The notes beneath the pieces are model-generated. The model ran no database searches, was not told where the DNA came from, and saw only the letters and a program-made list of their open reading frames with translations. The translations under genes were made by a program, and so were the position numbers. Source: an uncultured Chitinophagaceae bacterium (GTDB lineage Bacteria; Bacteroidota; Bacteroidia; Chitinophagales; Chitinophagaceae). Taken from it: DNA of 46,943 nucleotides. Each line of letters opens with the position of its first letter. The stretch's first letter is position 1. The DNA lies in assembly GCA_903884185.1 (NCBI GenBank), contig CAISDV010000021.1, positions 1 to 46,943 on the forward strand. Reading direction: 5' to 3'. This document shows positions 33,332 to 42,222 of the stretch, piece after piece.

Positions 33332-34525
33332 CTATTTCCCGGAACAACAGTGCTGGATACTTTCCGAAACGATACCACAGATCTTTTGCAATTCTTCATT
33401 AGTGGCGGTCAACGGTGGCGCAATACGCATGCATGCAGGCGCAAACAGGAACCAGTCTGTGATCAATCCATTTGCAATGCATTGTTTGATGATGGCATGG
33501 CATATTTCTACCGACTCAAATTCCACTGCCATCCATAACCCGCAGCAGCGAACTGCTTTAATAACAGGGTGTTGCATGTACTTTATTAATAATGCGGCTT
33601 TCTCTTTTACCTGCTGAACACAGCCTTCATCTAATAGTACATTCAATGCCGCCTTACCTGCTGCACAGGAAACAGGATGTCCGCCAAATGTGGTGATATG
33701 CCCCAACACCGGGTCGTGCGTTAATGCACTCATCAATCTTTTATCAGCAATAAAAGCACCTAATGGCATTCCGCCTCCGAGTGCTTTTCCTAATAATAAT
33801 ATATCGGGCACTATTCCAAATTGTTCAAATGCCCATAGAGTGCCTGTGCGCCCAAAGCCTGCCTGTATCTCATCTAATATCATCAAGACACAATGTTCAT
33901 CGCATTTTTTGCGGATAGCATTTATCCATTCTTTTTCAGGTTGAATGATACCGGCTTCCGCCTGCAAGGTTTCCAAGATCACACAAGCGGTATTACTATC
34001 AATTGCAGCGACCGCTTCATCAGTCCCATAATCAAAATGATATACATCCGGTAACAAAGGCCTGAAGGCGTTGCGCCAGTATTCATCTCCCATTACACTC
34101 AATGCACCTTGTGTGCTTCCATGGTAAGATCTGTTAAAAGAAATAATTTTAGACCGTCCCGTAATGCGCTTAGCCAATTTCATTGCCCCTTCTGTTGCTT
34201 CAGCACCGCTATTGGTAAAATACACGCAGTTGAGGGATGGAGGAAGATGATCTGTTAGCAATTTTGCATAAGACACCTGGGGTTGTTCAATAAATTCACC
34301 ATACACGATCAGGTGCATGTATTCGCCTGCTTGCTCCTGCACAGCTTTCACCACTTTCGGATTGCTATGACCAATGTTGGCCACACTAAATCCTGATATG
34401 GCATCAATATATTCCTTACCCGAAGCATCATATAAATAAATGCCCTTTGCTTTCACCATTTCAATTCCGATGGGTTCAGAAGAGGTTTGGGCAATATGGT
34501 CCTGGAATAATTGGCGGATGTTCAT
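33332..34525 (-). CDS. Class III aminotransferase (acetylornithine/ornithine type)
   Basis: This 397-residue PLP enzyme moves amino groups between an omega- or alpha-amino compound and a keto acid. The PLP Lys lies in LLLGKALGGGMPLGAF, and other marks are YFTNSGAEATEGAMKLAKRITGRSKIISFNRSYHGSTQGALS, MILDEIQAGFGRTG and ITTFGGHPVSCAAG. The ATG at 34525 (MNIRQLFQDHIAQTS) is chosen over the open frame to 34585. The specific substrate is not known; ArgD, RocD and GabT all resemble it. It is divergent from the gamma carbonic anhydrase gene, with a 127-base gap. Confidence 0.9.
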   Translation of the reverse strand: MNIRQLFQDHIAQTSSEPIGIEMVKAKGIYLYDASGKEYIDAISGFSVANIGHSNPKVVKAVQEQAGEYMHLIVYGEFIEQPQVSYAKLLTDHLPPSLNCVYFTNSGAEATEGAMKLAKRITGRSKIISFNRSYHGSTQGALSVMGDEYWRNAFRPLLPDVYHFDYGTDEAVAAIDSNTACVILETLQAEAGIIQPEKEWINAIRKKCDEHCVLMILDEIQAGFGRTGTLWAFEQFGIVPDILLLGKALGGGMPLGAFIADKRLMSALTHDPVLGHITTFGGHPVSCAAGKAALNVLLDEGCVQQVKEKAALLIKYMQHPVIKAVRCCGLWMAVEFESVEICHAIIKQCIANGLITDWFLFAPACMRIAPPLTATNEELQKICGIVSESIQHCCSGK

Positions 34526-34597
34526 GCTATGTGAAGTTAAGGACAAGTATGGTAGGGTTCTTCCCGGCTTAAAAAGTAAATACATTCACCGGTTTTG

Positions 34598-34628
34598 TTG
34601 CAGAAAAATTTAAATAGAAGTATCTTCA
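34598..34628 (+). promoter_or_regulatory. Promoter for the gamma carbonic anhydrase gene
   Basis: TTG (34598-34600) is followed after 20 bases by TATCTTCA (34621-34628). This fits the Bacteroidota promoter with a variant end of the -7 box. The ATG lies 24 bases further. Confidence 0.4.
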
Positions 34629-34652
34629 CGTATACCTCTTTAACCAGTTCCT

Positions 34653-35189
34653 ATGGCACTTATAATTCCTGTCCATGATAAGCATCCACAGTTTGGAAAA
34701 AATTGTTTTGTAGCTCCCAACGCCACCATCATTGGTGATGTTGTGATGGGCGATGATTGTAGCGTCTGGTTCAATGCCGTTGTACGCGGCGATGTTCACT
34801 TCATTAAAATGGGCAACAAAGTAAATGTACAGGATGGTGCAGTGATACATTGCACTTTTGAGAGATGCCCTACTACCATTGGAAACAATGTTTCTATTGG
34901 CCACAATGCCATTGTACATGGGTGCACAATTTTTGATGATGTTTTAATTGGCATGGGTGCTATTGTTATGGACCGGTGCGAAGTACATAGCAATTCTATC
35001 ATCGCTGCCGGCGCAGTGGTACTGGAAGGCACCATCGTAGAAGAAGGAAGTATTTATGCAGGTGTCCCGGCAAGAAAAGTAAAAGAGATCGCAACAGATA
35101 TGATACACGGGGATATTGAAAGGATCGCAGCCAATTATGTAAAATATGGTTCCTGGTTCAGTGAACACAATGAAGTGCCTAAAAAATAA
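34653..35189 (+). CDS. Gamma-class carbonic anhydrase-like hexapeptide protein
   Basis: This 178-residue protein is a left-handed beta-helix built of hexapeptide turns. Gamma carbonic anhydrase features are the zinc His residues in VIHCT and IGHNAIVHGC, plus NVQDGAVIHC and the late VLEGTIVEEGSIYAGVPARKVKE. It forms trimers with metal sites at the interfaces. Some members of the group act on other substrates, so the activity is inferred. Its stop lies one base from the rsgA stop. Confidence 0.9.
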   Translation: MALIIPVHDKHPQFGKNCFVAPNATIIGDVVMGDDCSVWFNAVVRGDVHFIKMGNKVNVQDGAVIHCTFERCPTTIGNNVSIGHNAIVHGCTIFDDVLIGMGAIVMDRCEVHSNSIIAAGAVVLEGTIVEEGSIYAGVPARKVKEIATDMIHGDIERIAANYVKYGSWFSEHNEVPKK

Positions 35190-35190
35190 T

Positions 35191-36117
35191 TTACCAGGAT
35201 TTTTCTTCCATACTTGCCAGCAGGTTACAATAACTGGTGTAACGTTCTTCTGAGACCTTTCCATTTGCAACTGCTGCTTTTACTGCACAGCCGGGCTCAT
35301 TAATATGAATGCAATCATTGAACTGGCAATCATTTATCAATACACGCATTTCAGGAAAATAGTGTGAAAGTTCTTTGGGAGTGATATCGGCCAGCGCCAA
35401 TTCTCGAATACCCGGTGTATCAATTACTTTGCCACCAAAGGGCAGGTCGAACATTTCTGCAAAAGTAGTAGTATGCAAACCTTTCCCGCTCCAGTCGCTC
35501 ACTTCCTGCGTGCGCAGGTCAAGTTCAGGGAATATGAGATTGATAAAAGTAGATTTTCCAACACCACTATGTCCGCTCAGCAATGTTGTTTTGTCTTTTA
35601 ATATTGAACTGATCTCCTCCACCCCTTCCCCATTTAAAAGGCTTGCCAGCACTACTTTATAGCCGACAGCTTCATATATTTTCTTCAACTCCTCAAACTT
35701 TGTTAACTCTTTCTTTTTATACAGATCGGCCTTATTAAAAACAATGATCGCAGGTACATGGTACATTTCACAGGCAACTAAAAACCTGTCCATAAATCCT
35801 TGCGATGTTTTGGGTTCTTTCAGCGTAGCAAATAAAAGTCCCTGGTCAAGATTGGATGCAACAATATGGTGCTGGTGTTTGTTATGCGGACTGATCCTGG
35901 CCACATAATTCCTTCTTTGCAGTATTTCTGAGATCATTGCCGTTTGTTCCACTTCATTTTCCAGTTCCATTTCCACGTTGTCTCCTACAGCGATTGGATT
36001 AGTGGAGGTGATTCCATCTATCTTCAGCACGCCTTTGATACGGGCATTGTATATTTTGCCATCAGCTGTTTTAGCAACGTACCAATTGCCGGTAGATTTA
36101 TAAATAAGGGCTTCCAT
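35191..36117 (-). CDS. rsgA: Ribosome small-subunit GTPase RsgA
   Basis: This 308-residue GTPase checks the late-stage 30S subunit. The G motifs occur in permuted order: NKADL (G4) comes before GHSGVGKSTFINL (G1) and DTPGIRELAL (G3). The zinc cluster C-x4-C-x-H-x5-C is seen in CQFNDCIHINEPGC. The N-terminal OB-fold opens with MEALIYKSTGNWYVA. It is alone on its strand, convergent with the carbonic anhydrase gene. Confidence 0.95.
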   Translation of the reverse strand: MEALIYKSTGNWYVAKTADGKIYNARIKGVLKIDGITSTNPIAVGDNVEMELENEVEQTAMISEILQRRNYVARISPHNKHQHHIVASNLDQGLLFATLKEPKTSQGFMDRFLVACEMYHVPAIIVFNKADLYKKKELTKFEELKKIYEAVGYKVVLASLLNGEGVEEISSILKDKTTLLSGHSGVGKSTFINLIFPELDLRTQEVSDWSGKGLHTTTFAEMFDLPFGGKVIDTPGIRELALADITPKELSHYFPEMRVLINDCQFNDCIHINEPGCAVKAAVANGKVSEERYTSYCNLLASMEEKSW

Positions 36118-36167
36118 GTTATGCGAAGATAACAGGAAGCCCGCGTTCTATTCAATGGTGGTTTTTC

Positions 36168-37256
36168 TTAATTCACTTGCCTTACATAATTCGATCCGAT
36201 CAATGCAGGCTGGTTCCAAAGCTTGTAATCATCTGCAGGCAATGATTGCAGTCCGCTTATATTATATTTTCCGGGATTCAGTTTATATTGATCCGGGAAA
36301 GTGTTACTAAACTCATACACTTGTTTTGTAGAAGGGTCATACATTCTTTGTTTTCCCAGTATTCCATCACTTATTTTTTGGCTGCTGATATCCTGTGACT
36401 TTGTTTTATATTCCCACGACTTCATGAGTGTATTACTTCCTTCTGCAAGTGTTTTTCCAGCCTGTAAAACACCTTGTGTAAACTTGTCATTGGCAGCAAT
36501 GCAATTTGAAACATAAGAAGGGTCTATAGAAAATCCTTCCAGGCATTTTTCCATACCACCCACGAGCGCATCAAATTCATTTAGTGGGGCTGTGATACCC
36601 ATAAATGAATAGGCTATACCCATATTATCGCCCGGGCCGCCAGTATTCATTATAACTGATACAGCAGTTACCATAAATAAACCCTGGCTGGAAATAGTTC
36701 TTTCCCTGTTCGTGAAAACAGCCCTGATGATAGCTGTAGTGCTTGGGAAATTCCTGAAACCCGGAAGCTGCGGCTCTGAAGAAATGATAGATACATTATA
36801 TAGTTCAGGTAATTTTTCACTGGTTCTTCTTACTTCAGGCTGATCTGCAATCAAATGAAAATTTATTAGAAAATTTTCGGGAGTAAAAGGTTGTATAACT
36901 GGTGCGTCATTCCATGGGGTCCGCATACCTCCCATATTAACATATTGGTTAGTGATCTGTTTCTGGCGATAGGTTAAATAGATAGGGCCCGCTGTTCCAT
37001 AATGAAAAAATTGTCTTAGCGGATTTTTAGGATCCCAGGCAATAAACGACATATCCACACAATTCCCTCTTACAAAAAGTTTCCAGTCGGCTGGCATCTT
37101 TACAGAATAGCCATCAAATCTTTTTTCAACGGTTGAAGGAAGTGTTACCGTTGGTGGATTGGCGGCATTTCTAAAAGAATTATTCTGCCCGCAGGAACTT
37201 AATCCCTGTAACAATATGATGGCAGACAAGATCAGTGAATTTTGAAACGTTTTCAT
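36168..37256 (-). CDS. Uncharacterised lipoprotein
   Basis: No named family was recognised. This 362-residue protein has a lipoprotein signal (MKTFQNSLILSAIILLQGLSSC). The mature part opens with KRFDGYSVKMPADWKLFVRGNCVDMSFIAWDPKNPLRQFFHYGTAGPIYLTYRQK, and later parts resemble surface proteins with a PsbP/Mog1-like compact domain (aromatic, Pro-rich). A second region with QISSQKISDGILGKQRMYDPSTKQVYEFSN is also seen. Same strand as the Bat genes but separated from them by 116 bases, so linkage is not certain. Confidence 0.75.
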   Translation of the reverse strand: MKTFQNSLILSAIILLQGLSSCGQNNSFRNAANPPTVTLPSTVEKRFDGYSVKMPADWKLFVRGNCVDMSFIAWDPKNPLRQFFHYGTAGPIYLTYRQKQITNQYVNMGGMRTPWNDAPVIQPFTPENFLINFHLIADQPEVRRTSEKLPELYNVSIISSEPQLPGFRNFPSTTAIIRAVFTNRERTISSQGLFMVTAVSVIMNTGGPGDNMGIAYSFMGITAPLNEFDALVGGMEKCLEGFSIDPSYVSNCIAANDKFTQGVLQAGKTLAEGSNTLMKSWEYKTKSQDISSQKISDGILGKQRMYDPSTKQVYEFSNTFPDQYKLNPGKYNISGLQSLPADDYKLWNQPALIGSNYVRQVN

Positions 37257-37372
37257 GGTGTTGATTTTTGGGTGTGATGATTTAATCTTTGTAGACCAAA
37301 ACTAAAACAGCCGGTGTCCCTCGGGAATAGTCCTTTTGTACTATCCGGAAACTTCCCAAAAAATACATCTAT

Positions 37373-38380
37373 TTATGGGAATTTCTTAAAAATCGTCAGG
37401 CGGAGAGCCATTTCCAGTACAATACAAATCAATCCCGCCAGGAGAAAAGGCAGGAATTCTTCGGTGAAGCGGTTATATGTTGTTACCTGTACTTTGTTTT
37501 TTTCGAGCTGATTGATGCTGGCATATATTTTTTTCAATGCCTCATTATCGGTGGCATGAAAATACTGTCCACCTGTTTCTTTTGCCAGGCTTTGCAACAA
37601 TGATTCGTTGAACTCCATCTTTCTTCTTTGGGTGGTGGCGCCAAACTGCGATTGCACCTGCACATCCATTTCCTTTTCACTGCCTACACCTATTGTGTAC
37701 ACTTTAATGCCGTAGAGTTTTGCCATATTCTTGGCAATATCTGGGGGGATCACTCCCCCAAAATCAACTCCATCAGTCAATAAAATGATCACCTTGCTTT
37801 TTGATTTGCTGTTCTTCATCCTATCAACACTTGTTGCCAGCCCGGAGCCAATGGCTGTTCCATCAACACCCAAATAACCATTTTCTATATTATTGATCTG
37901 TGCCTGTACAGTATTGTGATCTGTTGTAAGCGGGCAAAGGGTAAAACTTTCGCTGCTGAATATGGTGATACCGATCCTGTCACCCGGCCTGCCCTGCACA
38001 AATTCGCGTGCCACTTGTTTGGATGCTTCCAGGCGATTGGGCGTAAAATCCTGTTCCGTCATACTGCCGCTGATATCAAAACACAACACAATGTCTATTC
38101 CTTCACCATCGGTTTGCTGTTCGGTAAATCTTTCACGCGGCCTCGCCAGCGCTATGATCAATGCTGCAAGCCCAATACATCGCAGCACAAACATGAAATG
38201 CCTCATGCGCGATTTCCAGTTTTTTATTCCTTGCAGAAAAAAAGTAGTGGTGACCTTGAAAGAACCCGTTTGATTTTGGTTGTTTTTGATATACCAATAG
38301 ATCATGTAAGGAATCACCAATAACAATGGCAATAACCAGGGGTAAGCAAAATCAGTATGGTGCAGCCAATCAACCAGCAT
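37373..38380 (-). CDS. batA: VWA-domain protein BatA
   Basis: This 335-residue membrane protein has two N-terminal segments (PWLLPLLLVIPYMIYWY and FMFVLRCIGLAALIIALA) flanking a cytoplasmic region, then a von Willebrand factor A domain with the metal site in LCFDISGSMTEQDF (DxSxS) and the later LTDG. A C-terminal membrane helix is at about 310-328 (LPFLLAGLICIVLEMALRL). BatA is the first of the Bacteroides aerotolerance proteins. The usual BatB and TPR BatC genes are not found after it. It overlaps the BatD-like gene by 11 bases. Confidence 0.9.
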   Translation of the reverse strand: MLVDWLHHTDFAYPWLLPLLLVIPYMIYWYIKNNQNQTGSFKVTTTFFLQGIKNWKSRMRHFMFVLRCIGLAALIIALARPRERFTEQQTDGEGIDIVLCFDISGSMTEQDFTPNRLEASKQVAREFVQGRPGDRIGITIFSSESFTLCPLTTDHNTVQAQINNIENGYLGVDGTAIGSGLATSVDRMKNSKSKSKVIILLTDGVDFGGVIPPDIAKNMAKLYGIKVYTIGVGSEKEMDVQVQSQFGATTQRRKMEFNESLLQSLAKETGGQYFHATDNEALKKIYASINQLEKNKVQVTTYNRFTEEFLPFLLAGLICIVLEMALRLTIFKKFP

Positions 38381-39335
38381 TATCCTTTTTTTGGAATTGA
38401 TATTGATAGATTGTTTGAAGGAATGATTTGCCTGTTACAATAGCTTCATCAGGCTCAGCACCCGATGGAATGAATTTTGCAAACTTTACTGCATCGGCGA
38501 GGCGCAATAATTGAAAGTATTTTACCTGCGCAGGCTCTGTGCCTATCTTTCCTTTCAATTGTATCATGTATTCATCCGTTGTTTTATCAGTGGTAACAAT
38601 GTTTAGTTGTACGTCTGAGAAACTCCTGCAGATGTCAATGAGTTTTGTAAAAAATAATTTATGCTTTCCTTTTTCGATCAATCCCTCTTTTTGCAATGCA
38701 TCTATTTGCGCCAAAGCTTCAGCAATTCCAAATTGTTTTGGTTTACTCTTGACAAATGTTTTTCGTTTTTTAAAATACCTGACAAGTAAAATAATAATGA
38801 TCACTAAAATAATAACGCCTCCTGCTATCAGTCCGATCATTAGCCAGTCTGTCTTGGGTTCTACCTTAATGATGTCTTTAATATCGTGATAATCCTTCAG
38901 CCCTGAAACATCTACTGGCAACACTGAAATGAGAATGGAATCAGTTGCTTTTACATTTTTAGATGTAAATGAAATAGGAAATGCGGGTATATACCATGAA
39001 CCCGAATCAAAAGAAGTGATGATGATCTTTTGCTGGTAAGTGATATTTCCGGCAACAGGTACCGTATCAATGGGAAACCGTTTTACTACTTCAAAATGAT
39101 TAAAACTATCCGGCACATCAAACCACTTGTCTACTAAAAATTTGGAAGGATCAATATTGTCCACCTTTAATTGTACTTCTATCTGTTCGCCTATCAGTAT
39201 TTTATCCCTGTTGACGGTTGCTGAAACGGTTTGGGAGAAAGAATGAAAACTGGCTAGCAATAAAAGCAGCGCGATAGCCGTAAAAGGTAACCAGCGCCTG
39301 AAGCGATTGTGTGCTGACTGGTTTTTTTCTCTCAT
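38370..39335 (-). CDS. BatD-like membrane protein
   Basis: This 321-residue protein has an N-terminal signal or anchor (RRWLPFTAIALLLLLASFHSFS), a periplasmic beta-domain with TVNRDKILIGEQIEVQLKVDNID, one membrane helix at about 165-188 (WLMIGLIAGGVIILVIIIILLVRYF), and a cytoplasmic tail of helices. This is the short BatD/DUF4381-like layout. The gene is embedded in the Bat operon: it overlaps batA by 11 bases and shares ATGA with the DUF58 gene. It may contact the VWA proteins; the role is inferred from context. Confidence 0.8.
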   Translation of the reverse strand: MREKNQSAHNRFRRWLPFTAIALLLLLASFHSFSQTVSATVNRDKILIGEQIEVQLKVDNIDPSKFLVDKWFDVPDSFNHFEVVKRFPIDTVPVAGNITYQQKIIITSFDSGSWYIPAFPISFTSKNVKATDSILISVLPVDVSGLKDYHDIKDIIKVEPKTDWLMIGLIAGGVIILVIIIILLVRYFKKRKTFVKSKPKQFGIAEALAQIDALQKEGLIEKGKHKLFFTKLIDICRSFSDVQLNIVTTDKTTDEYMIQLKGKIGTEPAQVKYFQLLRLADAVKFAKFIPSGAEPDEAIVTGKSFLQTIYQYQFQKKDNAG

Positions 39336-40198
39336 GCTCGCCTGATAAAAAATTGTTGTAAAGCTTTTACATAATCCTGTCCCGTGCTTATCTGCAACAG
39401 GTCTGCACCTGCAGTACGAAACACTTGTGATGCATCATTGCGGATCTTTTCAAATTGCTGCATATAATAATAGCGGATCATTGCATCGCCGGTATCCAGC
39501 CATGTCATTTTTCCTGTTTCAGCATCCTGTACTTGTATCAATCCAACATCAGGCAGGTTATTATCGGTTTTATCAAATACCTGCACTCCTATCACATCAT
39601 GTTTTTTTGCTGCCACCCGCAATGCTTCATGGTAGCCTGCGTCAGCAAAATCACTCAATACAAAAACAATACTCTTGTGCCTCGTAATATTATTTAAGAA
39701 CTGTAATGCTTTTACAATATTGGTCTCTTTAGCCTTGGGTTCAAAGCTGAGCAGTTCGCGCACTATATACAGAACATGGTCGCGGCCTTTTGAAGAGGGA
39801 ATATATTTTTCTACTCCATCAGTAAAAAAGATGATCCCCGTTTTATCATTATTGCTCAGCGCGCTAAAAGCAAGTACCGCACATATTTCAGTGATGAGTT
39901 CTTTTTTTGTCTGCTGGTTGGTACCGAATGAACTGCTGGCACTCGCATCCACCAACAGGTAGACACTCAATTCCCTTTCTTCTTCAAAAATTTTACTGTA
40001 GGTGCCATTCATCCGCGCACTCACATTCCAGTCAATAAAGCGTGTATCATCCCCCGCCTGGTATTCGCGCACTTCTTTGAACGACATGCCCTGGCCCTTG
40101 AATGCCGTATGGTATTCGCCGGTAAACAAATGGTTCGTGAGCCGTTTGCTTTTGATCTCAAGCTCACGAACCTTTTTTAATATTTCGGCTGCTGTCAT
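39332..40198 (-). CDS. DUF58 protein of the Bat operon
   Basis: This 288-residue protein is a DUF58 member with a VWA-like fold. Signature segments are YHTAFKGQGMSFKEVREYQAGDDTRFIDWNVSARMNGTYSKIFEEERELSVYLLVDASASSSFG, including the metal-site-like DASASS, and IVFVLSDFADAGYHEALRVAAKKHDVIGVQVFD. DUF58 and MoxR proteins are nearly always paired, with the ATPase thought to act on the VWA partners. The start overlaps the BatD-like gene by 4 bases. It is 18 bases after moxR, so one operon is likely. Confidence 0.92.
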   Translation of the reverse strand: MTAAEILKKVRELEIKSKRLTNHLFTGEYHTAFKGQGMSFKEVREYQAGDDTRFIDWNVSARMNGTYSKIFEEERELSVYLLVDASASSSFGTNQQTKKELITEICAVLAFSALSNNDKTGIIFFTDGVEKYIPSSKGRDHVLYIVRELLSFEPKAKETNIVKALQFLNNITRHKSIVFVLSDFADAGYHEALRVAAKKHDVIGVQVFDKTDNNLPDVGLIQVQDAETGKMTWLDTGDAMIRYYYMQQFEKIRNDASQVFRTAGADLLQISTGQDYVKALQQFFIRRA

Positions 40199-40216
40199 TC
40201 AGTGTGGATTAAAAAG

Positions 40217-41215
40217 CTATGGAACCTGGATAGTTTTCAGGATATCATCAATCAGTATTTCTGTTGTTACATTTTCTGCTTCTGCTTCATAAGTGAGCCC
40301 AATTCTATGCCGCATCACATCTTTTGCAATGGCTTTTACATCATCTGGGATCACGTAACCGCGCTGGTTCATAAAGGCATATGCTTTTGCAGCAAGCGCC
40401 AGGTTGATGCTTGCACGTGGCGATCCGCCATAACTGATCAGGTTTTTCATTTTTGCCAACCCAAATTGCTCAGGGTAACGCGTAGCAAAAACAATATCAA
40501 TAATATACTGTTCAATTTTTTCATCCATATAAACCTGCCGCACCAATTCCCTTCCACCCAAAATTTCCTTTGTCGTTACTACTTTTTCCAAAACAGGTAG
40601 TATCCCTCCCTGCACTTGTTGCCGTATGATGAGTTGCTCTTCTTTCCGGTCTGGATAACCTACAATTATTTTCAGCATAAATCTGTCAACCTGCGCTTCG
40701 GGCAATGCATACGTGCCTTCCTGCTCCAGTGGATTTTGTGTTGCGAGCACTAAAAAAGGTTCTTCCAGTTTATAAGTTGAATCACCAATAGTCACTTGTT
40801 TTTCCTGCATGGCTTCCAACAATGCGCTTTGCACTTTTGCAGGGGCACGGTTGATCTCATCTGCCAAAATAAAATTCGCGAAGATGGGCCCTTTGCGCAC
40901 CATGAATTCATTTTTAGGCTGATTGTAGATCATGGTACCAATCACATCTGCAGGTAACAGGTCGGGCGTAAATTGTATCCTGCTGAACTTTCCATCCACT
41001 GCCTGAGCCAATGATTTAATGGCAAGGGTTTTTGCAAGACCGGGTACCCCTTCCAATAAAATGTGTCCATTGCTTAATAGACCGATCAATAATCTGTCGA
41101 TCATGTATTGTTGCCCTACGATCAATTTTGCCAATTCATTTCTCAACCGCCCCACAAATGGAGATGCCTGTTGAATTCTTTCGTTGAGTTGTTGTATGTC
41201 TGCCGCTGTTTGCAT
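40217..41215 (-). CDS. moxR: MoxR-family AAA+ ATPase
   Basis: This 332-residue ATPase has the Walker A variant GVPGLAKTLAIKSLAQ, Walker B FILADEINRAPAKVQSALLEAMQE, sensor segment VLATQNPLEQEGTYALPEAQVDRF, and the late SPRASINLALAAKAYA. These give a confident MoxR assignment. MoxR ATPases are proposed to act as chaperones for VWA and DUF58 partners, which are encoded right after it. It is first in the operon, divergent from menG with 131 bases between starts. Confidence 0.95.
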   Translation of the reverse strand: MQTAADIQQLNERIQQASPFVGRLRNELAKLIVGQQYMIDRLLIGLLSNGHILLEGVPGLAKTLAIKSLAQAVDGKFSRIQFTPDLLPADVIGTMIYNQPKNEFMVRKGPIFANFILADEINRAPAKVQSALLEAMQEKQVTIGDSTYKLEEPFLVLATQNPLEQEGTYALPEAQVDRFMLKIIVGYPDRKEEQLIIRQQVQGGILPVLEKVVTTKEILGGRELVRQVYMDEKIEQYIIDIVFATRYPEQFGLAKMKNLISYGGSPRASINLALAAKAYAFMNQRGYVIPDDVKAIAKDVMRHRIGLTYEAEAENVTTEILIDDILKTIQVP

Positions 41216-41332
41216 GAAAGAAATTTAGGCGGTGAAAGTACAAAGGGTTAAGGATTGAATGGCAGCTAATTCGCGGAATTGGGAAATTTTTAAAAGGCCT
41301 CTTTTGTAATACAAGCCGGGTGCATAATTCAA

Positions 41333-41340
41333 TATCTTCG
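41333..41340 (+). promoter_or_regulatory. Promoter -7-like box for menG
   Basis: TATCTTCG fits TANNTTCG and ends 6 bases before the ATG. Transcription would start at or next to the ATG. TTTTG upstream is 26 bases away, wider than usual, so confidence is low. Confidence 0.3.
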
Positions 41341-41346
41341 CGGCTT

Positions 41347-42090
41347 ATGCCGAAGTTTGAACATGATACCATAGTGCCGGATAAATTCAGCCAACTGGGT
41401 AAAAAACAGCAGGTGGCAGGCATGTTTGATGATATTGCCGGGCGATATGATTTTTTCAACCGGTTCCTGAGTTTTGGAATTGATATATGGTGGCGGAAAA
41501 AAGCTATTGCACAGCTGGCATCCCTTCAACCCAAAAAAATATTAGACGTTGCTACAGGTACAGCTGATGTTGCGCTGATGATGTACAAAAAATTACAGCC
41601 CGAAAAGATCATTGGCATTGATATCAGTGAGGGAATGCTTGAACTGGGAAGAAAGAAGATCGATAAAATGGGATGGGAAAAACAGATCGAATTGGTAGTG
41701 GGCGATAGTGAAAAAATAAACTTTAGCGATAGCTCATTTGATGCCGTTACCGTTGCCTTTGGTGTGCGCAATTTTGAGGATTTGGAAAAAGGCCTCACAG
41801 AAATTCATCGTGTATTACAACCCGGCGGGAAGTTGATAGTACTTGAATTCTCAAAACCCGGAAATGGATTATTTAATATGCTTTGCAGATTTTATACAGG
41901 GGTGATAGGGCCCGGTATTGTACAACTGTTCTCTAAAAATAAAAGCGCTTACAAATATTTGAATGATAGTGTCCGCGCATTTCCTGAAGGGCAGGATTTT
42001 ATCAACTTACTTCAAAACGCAGGATTTACCCATACTTATTTACAGCCTCTTAGCGGCGGTATCTGTACTGTTTATTGCGGAAGTAAGTAA
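41347..42090 (+). CDS. menG: Demethylmenaquinone methyltransferase (MenG/UbiE)
   Basis: This 247-residue SAM methyltransferase makes menaquinone from demethylmenaquinone in the last step. The family start VAGMFDDIAGRYDFFNRFLSFGIDIWWRKKAI, SAM loop DVATGTADVALMM, VTVAFGVRNFEDLEKGLTEIHRVLQPGGKLIVLEFSKP and the C-terminal LQPLSGGICTVYCGSK are complete. The ATG at 41347 is preferred over a GTG at 41320. Bacteroidota use menaquinone, so MenG is the better name than UbiE. PorT follows on the same strand, the common order in this phylum. Confidence 0.94.
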   Translation: MPKFEHDTIVPDKFSQLGKKQQVAGMFDDIAGRYDFFNRFLSFGIDIWWRKKAIAQLASLQPKKILDVATGTADVALMMYKKLQPEKIIGIDISEGMLELGRKKIDKMGWEKQIELVVGDSEKINFSDSSFDAVTVAFGVRNFEDLEKGLTEIHRVLQPGGKLIVLEFSKPGNGLFNMLCRFYTGVIGPGIVQLFSKNKSAYKYLNDSVRAFPEGQDFINLLQNAGFTHTYLQPLSGGICTVYCGSK

Positions 42091-42222
42091 GTTCTATCTG
42101 TCTTTGTGGTTGTTAAAAAAATCCCCGGTTATTCGCCATAAAAGCCAAACTTGGTATATTGCAGTAGTAATCGCCTCATCTAAATGAACCGAATGCCCCT
42201 TATCTGTACTTTCTAATTACAT

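Noticed and set aside
33235-33399. Longer N-terminus of the MddA-like protein
   Set aside because: It overlaps the aminotransferase coding end and lacks a membrane pattern. The ATG at 33234 starts at the first helix.
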